Below are positions 38,327 to 49,251 of a DNA stretch of 64,000 nt, piece after piece. The stretch is from Tatlockia sp. (GTDB lineage Bacteria; Pseudomonadota; Gammaproteobacteria; Legionellales; Legionellaceae), in the NCBI GenBank assembly GCA_013697955.1, contig JACCVV010000089.1, positions 62,001-126,000 on the forward strand, given 5' to 3'. Both the position numbers and the translations under genes were made by a program. The notes under the pieces are model-generated. The model ran no database searches. It was not told the origin of the DNA and saw only the letters and a list, made by a program, of their open reading frames with translations. The first letter of the stretch is position 1. The number at the start of each line of letters is the position of its first letter.

Positions 38327-41300
38327 ATGTTAGAATCGCGACCACTTTTCTATATTGATGTAAAAATGCATTTAAAAATCGAAACCAATGACAAAGCCTC
38401 AGCCTCAAAAATTTTTTTTTGGGACGGCCTATTTGATCCCAATGATTTAGCTCAACATTATGAGCCGATCGTTGAGAAGCTTCTTGAAGGGAACTACCAA
38501 GGGCTGGATCTTGAAAAGCTGGATGGATATAACGTTTACTCAGTTCGTGTGAATTCTAGTGATAGGCTGCTGTTTACCACAATTACCGTAAACCACATGC
38601 CCTATTTGCTGCTTCTCGATGAAGTATTGAATCACGATTATGCAAAATCCCGTTTTTTAAAACGCGGTGTTTTAAAGAATTACTTAGATTTAAATGGCGA
38701 AATTTTTGCCGAAGAAATATCTCAAGCTCATTTTAAAACGACTGATAAACCACCAGCACCCCCCCACTGAAAATAGAAGGCAGAATAAGTCCTTAAATTA
38801 TTCTCGCATCGATTTTTTTAATCAAAAATTTATAGAGCTGGATCCTCTACAATTGGGTGTAGCAACTAAGACAAAACTCCCCTTAATAATTAGTGGCGCA
38901 GCAGGATCTGGTAAATCCTGTGTCGGTTTATCCATTTTAGCTAATTACGTCGAATCCTTAACTGAAGATAAATATCCTCTGCTTTATGTGACTGAATCAG
39001 AACAACTTTCCACTCACATGCAACTTTCTTGGCAGTCGCTTCCGATTGCTCAAGATCTAAATTTCAACGATGTACAATTCAAAAGCTATCAACAACTAAT
39101 TATCGATATAGAGCCTGCAGCAGCAATTATGGCCTTTGTGGATAAAAACCATTGTTTAGATTGGCTAGCAGGTTTATCAAACTTCATCAAACCTTAGCAA
39201 AAACGATTAAAGGGCAATCTTTAAGTGAAGATTTTTATTCAGATAGCGATAAAATTTACCAGGAATTTCGAATAATATCAGGTTGCCCATCTCTAGAAGA
39301 CTATAAAAAGTTAGGGCAAAAAAATACGCTTTTTGCAAATGAGAAAGAACAGGAATGGCTTTATAACGCCTACACTGTTTATTTAAAAAAGCTTGAAAAT
39401 TCGAAAAGCATCCACACACCCTTTCATCAGCTTACGAAAAAAAATTACTTTAAACGGATCGTTGTCGATGAAGCCCAGGACTTTTCACATTTACAATTAG
39501 CAGCTTTAGCTAATTTAGCAACCGATAAACAAATTTGCTATTGCGAAGATAATCGGCAAAGCCTTTCTGACAATAAATCAAAAATTCCTTTTCTCGAAAA
39601 ATGTTTTAATCTCTGGGGAGCTGGTTCGAATCAAGTTTTTCTGCCTTCCTCATATCGTTGCCCAGTTGCAAGCGTAATTATGGCCAATGCCGTTACAGAA
39701 CTTAAAGCCATGGCAACCGATTATGGTCAGCAAGAAATCAAATTTAGAGAAAATCAAATAAAGGGCGCAGTAAAGTGGATAGAAAAACTTGACAATTTTC
39801 AACTCTCTGAGCTCCAACACCTCGCCTTATCGCCTGATTTTGCCATAGTCACTTCTAAAGAAAATAAGGAAGATGCTAAACAATTGTTCAAAACTCTATT
39901 GGTTTTTACACCGGAGGAAATCAAAGGTTTGGAATACAAAAATATATTGGCTTATCGATTATTGGATAATCCGCTATTTAAAAAGGCTGATAATATAATT
40001 GGGGAAAAGTCCTCTGGATTTATAAAAAAATCAGACAATCGAGCCAAAAGAGGTCAAAGCAGAGAACATCTTGGTCTTCCTTTCAATGCCTTTTATACCG
40101 CCTGCACCAGGACAACAGAAACTTTATATGTATTCCAGGAAAATCATCATTATTTGAAAAATATCATCGAGCATCTTAAAAAGGCTATTATAAAAGCACC
40201 AGAAATCTCTATGGAACCGGCTCTAGACTCTGAAACAATAAAGGAAAAGTGGTTTAATGAGGTCAAGCTTCAACTTGGGGAAGGTAATGTTGAAAAGGCA
40301 AAAGAAATTTACATGGAAATTTTGGGAAAAACAGTTGAGCAATTTCAGGAGTTAAAAAATTTATTTCTTGAACCTGTTAAACCGACGCTTAAAGAAAATA
40401 TTGGCGCTATCAGATCTTTCGACGAACAGATTAATCATACGAATAAGTGTTTGGAAAATATTAATGAAATTCCAGGAGATTCAACTGAATATAAAAATCC
40501 CTATGAGGATAAAGCGACCAAACAAGTTGACCCTTCTTTGCCCAAGAAAAAAATTACTAAAAAATATAAACAAAAACACCTTGACCAAATTCTTAAACAA
40601 CCCCCGAGCAAAAGATTTTTTATTTTATATACCTATAAAGGATAATTCACAGAATGAACCTTGTTTATTCACAGCACTTTTTAATGAAGATTCCAGGATT
40701 GAAGCCCTTTATCACTGTATGTGCATGCCCAAATTCCAAAAACTTTTTATAGAGATCCCTTCATTCGCTCTCTGCCATCCAAGAGAAAAGATTTTTTTAA
40801 GTCTGAGCGGAAATCGATTTTTTCAACAAGAATTACAATCGAGGTTGGAGCTTGCAAATGAAAGAGCTAACACGTCGCCCTTGTATTGGCTATCAATTTC
40901 TGCAGAAGGAAGAGAAATATTTGCTAATCTTCTTAAAAAAAACCCACTGTTAGCCACATCTGTCGATTCAGCAGCACTCACTCGGGAACGATCCACAAAG
41001 TATAAAGGGAACGGTGAAACGCCCTTGGATTTGCTTTTATATCAAGAACAAATTGGGGAAGGTAATTCAATCCTGGAACTTTTATCAAAATACAATCCAG
41101 AATTAACCAAACTAATTAACCTTAATATAAAGCGCTTGCAACAAATAAAAAATGAACAGGAAAAATTGCCGCCCAAAAAAGAGTTATTTTCAGAGGAAAT
41201 CATCACCAATATGTGCATTGAAAAGGGGCTGGTCGAGGTATTTAAAGGTAAAGATCTACCCGATTATTTAGCCAAAAACTTTGAATTAAAAGACAACTCC

Positions 41301-41414
41301 GGGGTGGAATTATTAACAACACCCTCATCACTTGGGTTGTTTTCAGAAAATAGAAACACTGTTATTACCTCTACGAAAACAGAAACCCGCAAAAAAATAG
41401 ATTCCTACACATAA
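38327..41414 (+). pseudogene. SF1 (UvrD-like) helicase with RelE-like N-terminus and ankyrin-like tail, frameshifted
   Basis: One long gene in four pieces. Frame changes: C7 at 38759-38765 (one C too many), A5 at 39144-39148 (one A too few), and C5 at 40601-40605 or T6 at 40616-40621 (one base too many). Undoing them gives 1029 codons with no other stop. N-terminus (about 1-125): LDGYNVYSVRVNSSDRLLFTTI and LLDEVLNHDYAKSRF, reminiscent of RelE/ParE-type folds. Helicase motifs: Walker A SGAAGSGKS, DEAQD, CEDNRQSL, SSYRCP, TPEEIKGLEYKNIL, YTACTRTTETLYV. C-terminal part: a helical region with NGETPLDLLLYQ, an ankyrin-like hairpin. Every motif is intact, so decay is recent, the changes are reading errors, or expression is phase-variable. 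Confidence 0.78.
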
Positions 41415-42167
41415 TAATAATTAGGGATACACTAAGAATTGGGGTAATAAAGTTAGATTTTAAAAAATTAAACATTTATTTATACCCCAAAATTAACTGA
41501 AGTTCTTTTACCTTCCAGATGATAGATTAAACGTTTTAAAAACGGCATTTTTCTCGGCTGTCCCCAGTCGCTTTTCCGCAAATTATAATTTCTATATATG
41601 TAAAATAATCTAACCTATTTAAGAGCAGGCTCCCTATATCGTAAATTAAGGGAAATCGGATACAACACTAATGCTTCAGGATTTTCATAGGTGCAAATTA
41701 ACCGACCTTGATTAGATCAATTGTAAAAATTCTAAATTGGGCGGAATTGTTTGATTGCGATAAAAGCCGTACTTACCTTTTGATGTACAAGCCATACCTG
41801 GGTGAGTTACTGAGTACTTTTATCTTGAATGCTTTTAAATAGAACGATTTAAAATAAAAAATTAGTTTATGAAATTTTATTCTTATTATCAATTTATAAA
41901 ATGGACATCCCAGGGTTCACTTGGGCAAATTCATTCCAATAATACAGGTTTTCTGATATGAAAAAGAAAGATAGATATTCAATTTTCTTAAGGCGCATCC
42001 GTTCCCTGGAACGTTTTACTCCCGAGCATTGCCAGGAAATTAAGTAAAGTTGAAAATGTCAATTTATGAAAATATCTAGTTAAATACTGATTTAGATCCT
42101 AATTGGGTTGTTTGTCCTTTAGTTTCCTTCTAAAATTGTTATTAATTAAGTCATTTCGGGTTTATCA
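41415..42167. other. Gene-poor stretch before sdaA
   Basis: About 750 bases of AT-rich sequence without a convincing gene. The only short frame with a coding look is 29 codons at 41958-42047 (starts MKKKDRYS), too short to judge. No inverted terminal repeats, tRNA or intact mobile element seen. The sdaA promoter should be at the right end. Confidence 0.45.
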
Positions 42168-43544
42168 ATGAGCATTTCTGTATTCGATTTATTTTCTGTT
42201 GGAATAGGCCCCTCAAGTTCTCACACCGTAGGGCCCATGCTCTCTGCCAATGCCTTCTTAATTTTACTCGAATCTAATCAACTTTTAGAGCGAACTGAGC
42301 GTATTAAAATTGAACTTTATGGCTCTCTCGCTTTGACTGGTAAAGGCCATGGTACCGATAAAGCGATATTGAACGGCTTAGAGGGTAAATCGCCCGAGAC
42401 GGTAAATCCCGAATTAATGGTTCCACGGATGCAGGAAATTCTTGAAACAAAAACACTTTATCTTGCCGGTAGAAAAAATATTTTATTTAACGAATCAGAC
42501 GACTTCCTCTTTTATCAAAAAGAGCTCTTACCCAAACATACCAATGGCATGCGTTTTACAGCCTATGATGTGATTCAAAATCTTTTATCAACTCAAGTTT
42601 ATTATTCAATAGGCGGGGGGTTCATTTGTACCGAAGAAGAATTTGAAAAACCTACAATGAGTGTTATGCCTCCGCCCTATCCTTTCACTACCGCGCGTCA
42701 ATTGTTGAGATTATGCAAGGAAAACAACTTAAGCATTGCTCAATTAATGATGGCTAATGAATTAAACTGGCGAGATGAAGATACGATACAAAAAGGAATT
42801 CTTGAAATAGCAAAAATAATGAATGATTGCATCGACAATGGTTGCAAACATCCTGGCATTTTACCAGGCGGATTGAATCTAAAACGGCGAGCTCCCGATT
42901 TGTATCGTAAATTAAATGCACATAAAGGCATACCCAGTATTTTTGAGCAATCCGATATTATGAATCGTCTTAATCTCTATGCTATGGCAGTTAATGAGGA
43001 AAATGCTGCTGGCGGTCGAGTTGTCACCGCACCAACCAATGGCGCCGCTGGAATCATTCCCGCAGTATTTAGATATTGTCAGGAAGCCCACGATCGCTTA
43101 AGCAAGGACGATATCTATACTTATTTTCTAACTTCTGCAGCTATTGGTATTTTATACAAGGAAGGCGCTTCTATTTCCGGGGCTGAAGTGGGTTGTCAGG
43201 GAGAAGTGGGTGTTGCCTCCTCCATGGCTGCAGCAGGATTAACTGCAGTTCTAGGCGGCACAATCGAACAAATCGAAAATGCTGCTGAAATAGCTATGGA
43301 ACATCATCTTGGTATGACCTGTGACCCCGTTATGGGACTTGTGCAAATTCCTTGCATTGAAAGAAATGCAATGGGTGCAGTAAAGGCAGTTAATGCCTCT
43401 CGTATGGCCTTAATTGGTGATGGCGAACATAAAATTTCTTTAGATAAGGTTATTAAAACCATGAAGAAAACTGGTGAGGATATGCAAAGCATTTATAAAG
43501 AAACCTCACTTGGAGGCCTGGCCGTTAATCATCCTGAATGTTAG
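42168..43544 (+). CDS. sdaA: L-serine ammonia-lyase (iron-sulfur type)
   Basis: A 458-residue single-chain L-serine dehydratase that converts serine to pyruvate and ammonia. The N-terminal beta-domain opens [20 protein letters not shown], the signature of the bacterial Fe-S enzymes. The C-terminal alpha-domain has [39 protein letters not shown] and [20 protein letters not shown]; these supply the cluster-binding cysteines. Serine is a preferred carbon source of Legionella, so the enzyme is likely central in catabolism. The gene stands alone. Confidence 0.95.
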   Translation: MSISVFDLFSVGIGPSSSHTVGPMLSANAFLILLESNQLLERTERIKIELYGSLALTGKGHGTDKAILNGLEGKSPETVNPELMVPRMQEILETKTLYLAGRKNILFNESDDFLFYQKELLPKHTNGMRFTAYDVIQNLLSTQVYYSIGGGFICTEEEFEKPTMSVMPPPYPFTTARQLLRLCKENNLSIAQLMMANELNWRDEDTIQKGILEIAKIMNDCIDNGCKHPGILPGGLNLKRRAPDLYRKLNAHKGIPSIFEQSDIMNRLNLYAMAVNEENAAGGRVVTAPTNGAAGIIPAVFRYCQEAHDRLSKDDIYTYFLTSAAIGILYKEGASISGAEVGCQGEVGVASSMAAAGLTAVLGGTIEQIENAAEIAMEHHLGMTCDPVMGLVQIPCIERNAMGAVKAVNASRMALIGDGEHKISLDKVIKTMKKTGEDMQSIYKETSLGGLAVNHPEC

Positions 43545-43791
43545 TTAAGGCTTATAATAATTGATGGAGGGTTAACAGGGGTTTTGTGAAACATAACATT
43601 AATTTTTTTTATGACCTATGTATCATGTGATAATTGTATAAAAATTAATCTCCATTGATCACAAGGTTCCCTCCGAAGAACTGACAAAAAGTTGTATTTC
43701 AAAAAAGACAAACTCCTGCGTAAATTTATAGCAGGTAAAGTTCAATCCCGCGCTATTAAAGTTAATCGTCTACTAATTACCCAATTCAAAT

Positions 43792-44787
43792 TTAGCGCGA
43801 TATTGATAAAACAACCTTCCCTCGTGCATTCCCTGACTCTAACAATGCATGTGCATCACCTACTGTATCCAGGGTAAATTGAAGCAAATCAATCAATGGC
43901 TTTAATCTTCCTTCATCTACGATTTTGGCAATTTCAGATAAAATTTTTCCATGCATTTCTCGCCATCTATTTTTAAGAAGAGGTAGGAGCATGTAAACAG
44001 CCGATAAACTTAATGATTTACTGTGCAATGGCGTTAAATCGTGAGAGGAGCGGGAGGCTGTGGTAACGACAGAACCATTAATAGCGGCTGCAATGAGCGA
44101 TTTATCTAAATTCAGACCACCAACGGTATCAAAAACAATGTCAAATCCTTGTCCGCCTGTTAATCGATTTACATAACACTCAACACTCTCTTCTTTTGCA
44201 TTAATAACTTCATAAACCCCGAAGGATTTCACCCGCGAAAAATCCTCATTTTTAAGTACGGTTGTATAAACCTTTGCACCACACCATTTTGCGAGTTGTA
44301 CTGCAATGTGCCCAACCCCACCCATACCACCATGTATCAATATATTATTTTTGTTTGACAATTTTGCTTTATTGAATAAAGCATCTCATGCGGTTATACC
44401 CACAAGAGGTATTGCTGCCGCCTCTAGCATAGATAATGATTTAGGCTTTTTTGCAATTAATTTTGCATCCACAAGCATATATTCTGCAAGTGCACCTTCT
44501 AAACCTTTGAGACCGCCAGCACATCCATACACTTCACTACCTATTTCAAAATTAGTTAGATCAGATGCGACCGCTTCGACAACTCCAGAAAAATCCCCAT
44601 GTAAAACAGCAGGAAAATCAGGGGCAATAGCAGGGACTAGGCCGGCTCGTATTTTACACTCAATTTGATTAACGCTTGTAGCCTGTACCTTAATTATTAC
44701 GTGACCTGGTACAAGAGCGGGTTTTGGAATTTTTGACAATTCAAAAACCCCAGGATCTCCAAATTTTTTAATTAACTGTACATTCAT
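43792..44787 (-). pseudogene. Zinc-free quinone oxidoreductase/MDR gene with in-frame stop
   Basis: A medium-chain dehydrogenase/reductase of the quinone oxidoreductase type, in one frame from the ATG at 44787 (GGAGG nine bases upstream) to 43792, but broken by TGA at 44386-44388. The N-terminal part has KKFGDPGVFEL, VQATSVNQIECKIRAG and LHGDFSGVVEAV; the C-terminal part has the Rossmann motif ILIHGGMGGVGHIAVQLAKW, DIVFDTVGG and LLESGNARGKVVL. The stop lies in LVGITA-stop-DALFNKA, where relatives have Trp, so one G-to-A change (TGG to TGA) explains it. The remainder is intact, so the loss is recent, or the product is made in two parts. Confidence 0.85.
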
Positions 44788-44877
44788 CTTAAAAGCCCTC
44801 CAAAGTCCTTGTGAAGTTGCCACTGTTTGAATTGATCAGTAGGCTTTCTGAACTATTTAAATTTGATTAATTTCTTA

Positions 44878-46074
44878 TTAACGATTACATAAACTTACCT
44901 GTCTATAACTTAACCATTTATCAACTAATAAAAGGATTACAATTAATAACCACAGAGAGATAAGAACTTCCACAAAGGCTTGTAAGGGATTTTTAGTTAG
45001 ATAACCCATAATAACAACCGCCAATGTAGCCAGCGACATATTAATAAAGCTCATCATTGCCGAGCAGCTTGCCTTATCAGCCAAAGCGTTTGACGCAATT
45101 AACGAGCCGCCGGCAAATAATAAGCCAGAAAATAAATACATGATTAAAGTACAAAGAAAAAACCAAATTGGCGAGGATAGATGAAAAGCTCCAATCACAA
45201 TTAAACCTAAAATTCCAATAGCGCAACCCGAAAGCCCTAGTTTGATAACCTGCTTCGCCGGCAAACGATTGAGCAATGATTTTGACCAAAGACCGCCGCC
45301 TAACATTCCTATCATATTAATCAGATTCCAATAGCCATATTCGGCTGGTGATAATTGGAACATTTCAATTGAAATCTGAGGGCCTGCTGCTGAAAAACAA
45401 TAGCCAATACTAGAGCAAAAACCGACAACCAGAGAAAATATAATCAAGGTTCTTGACGAGATCGCTTTTTTATAACCTTCAATAATGGATTTCAAGTTAA
45501 TTGGTTGAGGTTGTTTTAATGTTTCCTTGAATAGTTTTGTTCCCGCCAACATTAATATTCCATGAATTCCCAAGAATAAAAAGCAGTAAACCCAGTTTAA
45601 ATATTCGCTAATTATTCCTCCTAAGGTAACTGCCAAACCAATTCCGAAAGTAAAGGATAAAATCGTATAGGCCATAGCTGTCTTTCGTTGCGATTCATGC
45701 AGCCATTCGTTGATAAGCATAAAGGTACACGCTAAGCCACTAGCAGCTCCAAGAGCGCTAAAAAAACGACCAAAAATCATTAAAGAATAAGAAACCAGAA
45801 CCAGACTCATGATGCAAAGAGCAATTCCAATTAAATTAATAACCAAACCCGTTTGCAGTGCAGTGACACGCCCCCAGCGATTCGCTAAGGGACCGTAAAT
45901 CAATTGACCAATAACATAGCCAATCAAAAAAGCAGAAACCACCCATTCAACCTGACCATTTTGCAGATCAAACCAGGTAGCGATTTGGGGTAGAGCTGGG
46001 GTGATAAAGACAGCAGAAAATGACGCCAGCGAAATATAACTTAGTAAAAAAGCAATTTTAAAATTAGAAACCAT
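44878..46074 (-). CDS. MFS transporter, Bcr/CflA-like drug efflux type
   Basis: A 398-residue carrier with 12 predicted helices. After the first helix come ALPQIATWF and VVSAFLIGYVIGQLIYGPLANRWGR, the DHA1 motif A and its preceding helix as in Bcr/CflA proteins; the motif C-like GLACTFMLINEW segment follows. Such proteins export drugs or small metabolites by proton exchange. It starts 44 bases after the end of the RND pump gene on the same strand and may be the fourth gene of that efflux operon. Confidence 0.82.
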   Translation of the reverse strand: MVSNFKIAFLLSYISLASFSAVFITPALPQIATWFDLQNGQVEWVVSAFLIGYVIGQLIYGPLANRWGRVTALQTGLVINLIGIALCIMSLVLVSYSLMIFGRFFSALGAASGLACTFMLINEWLHESQRKTAMAYTILSFTFGIGLAVTLGGIISEYLNWVYCFLFLGIHGILMLAGTKLFKETLKQPQPINLKSIIEGYKKAISSRTLIIFSLVVGFCSSIGYCFSAAGPQISIEMFQLSPAEYGYWNLINMIGMLGGGLWSKSLLNRLPAKQVIKLGLSGCAIGILGLIVIGAFHLSSPIWFFLCTLIMYLFSGLLFAGGSLIASNALADKASCSAMMSFINMSLATLAVVIMGYLTKNPLQAFVEVLISLWLLIVILLLVDKWLSYRQVSLCNR

Positions 46075-46118
46075 GAAAAAATTCCGAATAAAAATAACGG
46101 ATTATACCTAAATATATA

Positions 46119-49100
46119 TCAGGGTAAAATTTCTTCATCTTCCATTCTGCCATAGATATCTTTCTTTTTATGATCTTCTGCTAAAAGCATATAAATCGCT
46201 GGTACCACAAAAAGGGTAAAAATGGTTCCTATTGAAATACCTGTCGCAATAACAAGGCCGATATTAAACCGGCTCTCAGCGCCAGCACCGGCTGCAAGAA
46301 TAAGTGGTATTACACCTAAAACCATTGCTGCAGTAGTCATTAAAATAGGGCGAAGACGAATGGCCGCCGCCTGTTGAATAGCATCCAGTTTTGTTCTGCC
46401 GCTTTGTTGTAATTCGTTAGCAAATTGAACTATCAAAATACCGTGCTTTGAAATTAATCCGATAAGAGTAACCAAACCTACTTCCGAATAAATGTTTAAA
46501 GTGGCATTGCCAACGCCAAGGCTAATAAAAATCATCGCTCCGCAAATCGACATGGGCACGCTAATTAGTACAATTAGCGGATCCCGGAAGCTTTCAAACA
46601 AAGCAGCTAATGAAAGAAAAATAATGATTAAAGCAAAAAAGAAAGTGATTATCAGACTCGATCCTTCATTAATCAATTGGCGCGATTGGGCACCGTAATC
46701 AATAAAATAACCTGCTGGTAATATCTCCTTAGCGATTGAAGCCATTTTATTTAAAGCCTCTTCCATTGGCACACCAGGAAAGGCTACTGCTGAAATGGTC
46801 ACTGAATTAAGTTGCTGAAAATGGTTTAAGGATTCAGGAACGATCGAGCGCTTCAGACTAGCTATAGTAGACAAAGGAATGATGGCCCCTGTCGAGGTCT
46901 TAATATAATAGTTTAAAATTTCTTCAGGATTAAGGCGCGTATCACGTTTGGTTTGGGGAATAACCTGATATGAACGGCCAGCATAATCAAAATAATTGAT
47001 ATAGCCTTCGCTTAGTGCTGAGGAAAAACTATTACCGAGATCTTGCATTGTCAAACCAAACTGGGCAATTTTATCTCTATCTAACACGATTTTGGTTTGC
47101 AGTTGATCAATTTTAAGATCAGGGTCCACATAGGCAAAAATACCGGTAGCGTTGACTCGGTCCATAAAACTGTGTAAGACCTCATTAAGATTTTTATAAG
47201 TTTCTGTGGTTGTAATGACAAACTGAATAGGTAATCCGCCGCCGCCACCAGGCAATGAAGGTAATTGGAAGGCAGCGATTTTGGCCCCTGCAATTTGGTT
47301 GAATTCTTTTTGGATTAAGGGTTGTAATTGATTGGAAGTTCGGCTGCGTTTATCCCAGGGTTTTAAAACCATGCCAATGATTGCCTTGTTTAAAGAGCCC
47401 TGTCCATCCACCTGAAATATATGATCTGTTTCAGGAAATTTTCTAAAAATCTCTCTTACTTGATTAGAATAGAGTCTTGTTTGCTCCAAAGAAGAATTAG
47501 CTTCTGCAGTAACCTGCGCAATAATTATGCCTTGATCTTCTTGAGGCGCTAGCTCTGCAGCTGAAGAAATAAATAGAAAATAATTTGATATCAAAATAAT
47601 GGCTGCAAAAACGGCGATAACGGGTAAATGATTCAATGAGCGGCCTAAAACTCGTTCATAGTATTGCTCTAACCTTCTAAATGAATTATCTACCTTGGTC
47701 ATGAAGCGACCTTTTTCGCTTTCAATGCCTGTTTTTAGAAATTTGGCACACATCATCGGGGAAAGAGTAAGCGCTATTACTGCTGATACAGTTACAGCAC
47801 CGACTAGAGTAAAAGCAAATTCTGTGAATAAGGCGCCGGTCAAACCTCCCATAAAACCAATGGGAACATAAACTGCCACCAGAACAACGGTTATCGCGAT
47901 AATGGGGCCTGCCAATTCTCTGGCGCCAATAATAGCGGCCTTAAATTTTGAACTTCCTTCCTCTATATGTCTCTGCACGTTCTCTACCACAATAATCGCA
48001 TCATCCACCACAAGGCCAATTGCTAACACTAAGGCTAAAAGAGTAAGCAGGTTAATAGAATATCCCAAAGCCAACATCACAAAAAAAGCGCCGATTAGAG
48101 ATAAGGGGATTGCTATCAGTGGAATAATTACCGACCGAAAGGATCCAAGGAACAGAAAAATCACGAGGGTAACAATTAAAAAAGCTTCCAATAAAGAGCT
48201 AACCACTTCATGGATTGATGATTCAACAAACAAACTCGCATCATAGGTAATATTCGCTTTCAAACCTTGGGGTAATTGTGCCTCAATAGTAGGAAAGAGG
48301 TGTTTAATATCTTTAATAACGGTTAATAGATTTGCAGAAGGGGCAACAATTATTCCAATATACACTGCTTTGCGGCCATCAAAACTAACCTTTGTATTGT
48401 AATTTTGCGCGCCCATCTCCACTGTCGCAACATCTTCCAAGCGAATTAGTGCGCCGTTTTGTGACTTTATAATCATTTTTTTAAATTGGTTAACGTCACT
48501 AAGATTTGTACTAACTGAAAGATTTTGTACAAACATCTGACCATCCGTTCGCCCTGCAGCTGAGATAAAATCATTAGCTGCCAAAGCTTCACCCACTTCA
48601 CCTGCTGAAATACCAAAGCCGGCCAGCTTAATTGGGTCAAGCCAGGCACGCAAAGCAAAGGTTTGGTTTCCTAAAATTTGTGCATTCTGCACGCCATTTA
48701 CAGCCTGCAATTTAGGCTGAACAACACGAATCAGGTAATCTGTAATTTTATTAATTGGCAAATCTTCACTATAAAAACCGATATACATAGAAGAAATAGT
48801 CTGACCTACAGACACGGTGATCACAGGAAGCTGGGCGTTTCTTGGTAATTGGTTCTGTACGGCATTTACTTTGGTAGTAATGTCGGATAATGCTTTAAGT
48901 GGGTCATAATTAAGCAGAAGATTCACTGTAATAGAACTTGTACTTGCGGTACTCACTGAGGTCATGTAATCAATACCATTTGCTTGAGCAATGGAATTTT
49001 CAAGAGGTGTTGTAATAAATCCGGCGATAATATCTGGATCGGCACCCGTATAAGCAGTGGTAACAGTGACAATTGCATTTTGAGTAAAGGGATATTGCAT

Positions 49101-49202
49101 AATAGGCAATAAATTAAGTGAACGCAGACCTAATACTAAAAGCAAGAGGCTAATTACTGTCGCCAATACCGGTCTTTTAATAAATATATCTGTAAAGTGC
49201 AT
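46119..49202 (-). CDS. RND multidrug efflux pump, inner-membrane subunit
   Basis: A 1027-residue AcrB/MexB-family pump. It begins FTDIFIKRPVLATVISLLL, has the porter domains with large periplasmic loops after helices 1 and 7, and carries the proton-relay Asp pair in AIGLVVDDAIIVVENVQRH. The second half repeats the fold (AALFESFRDPLIVLISVPMS, GLISKHGILIVQFAN with the relay Lys replaced in context as usual). AAGGA precedes the ATG. It is the third gene of an outer-membrane factor, adaptor, pump cluster, so the full tripartite machine is encoded together. Substrates unknown. Confidence 0.94.
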   Translation of the reverse strand: MHFTDIFIKRPVLATVISLLLLVLGLRSLNLLPIMQYPFTQNAIVTVTTAYTGADPDIIAGFITTPLENSIAQANGIDYMTSVSTASTSSITVNLLLNYDPLKALSDITTKVNAVQNQLPRNAQLPVITVSVGQTISSMYIGFYSEDLPINKITDYLIRVVQPKLQAVNGVQNAQILGNQTFALRAWLDPIKLAGFGISAGEVGEALAANDFISAAGRTDGQMFVQNLSVSTNLSDVNQFKKMIIKSQNGALIRLEDVATVEMGAQNYNTKVSFDGRKAVYIGIIVAPSANLLTVIKDIKHLFPTIEAQLPQGLKANITYDASLFVESSIHEVVSSLLEAFLIVTLVIFLFLGSFRSVIIPLIAIPLSLIGAFFVMLALGYSINLLTLLALVLAIGLVVDDAIIVVENVQRHIEEGSSKFKAAIIGARELAGPIIAITVVLVAVYVPIGFMGGLTGALFTEFAFTLVGAVTVSAVIALTLSPMMCAKFLKTGIESEKGRFMTKVDNSFRRLEQYYERVLGRSLNHLPVIAVFAAIILISNYFLFISSAAELAPQEDQGIIIAQVTAEANSSLEQTRLYSNQVREIFRKFPETDHIFQVDGQGSLNKAIIGMVLKPWDKRSRTSNQLQPLIQKEFNQIAGAKIAAFQLPSLPGGGGGLPIQFVITTTETYKNLNEVLHSFMDRVNATGIFAYVDPDLKIDQLQTKIVLDRDKIAQFGLTMQDLGNSFSSALSEGYINYFDYAGRSYQVIPQTKRDTRLNPEEILNYYIKTSTGAIIPLSTIASLKRSIVPESLNHFQQLNSVTISAVAFPGVPMEEALNKMASIAKEILPAGYFIDYGAQSRQLINEGSSLIITFFFALIIIFLSLAALFESFRDPLIVLISVPMSICGAMIFISLGVGNATLNIYSEVGLVTLIGLISKHGILIVQFANELQQSGRTKLDAIQQAAAIRLRPILMTTAAMVLGVIPLILAAGAGAESRFNIGLVIATGISIGTIFTLFVVPAIYMLLAEDHKKKDIYGRMEDEEILP

Positions 49203-49251
49203 CTTTTACAGTCCTTATTTGCCTGTTCGCATTAATTCAAACCTTATCCAT

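Noticed and set aside
41958-42047. A 29-codon frame (starts MKKKDRYS) in the gap before sdaA.
   Set aside because: Too short, weak ribosome site and no recognisable motif; could be a remnant but cannot be supported as a gene.
43692-43877. A 61-codon plus-strand frame after sdaA.
   Set aside because: It runs into the 3' end of the oxidoreductase pseudogene on the other strand and has no coding pattern.
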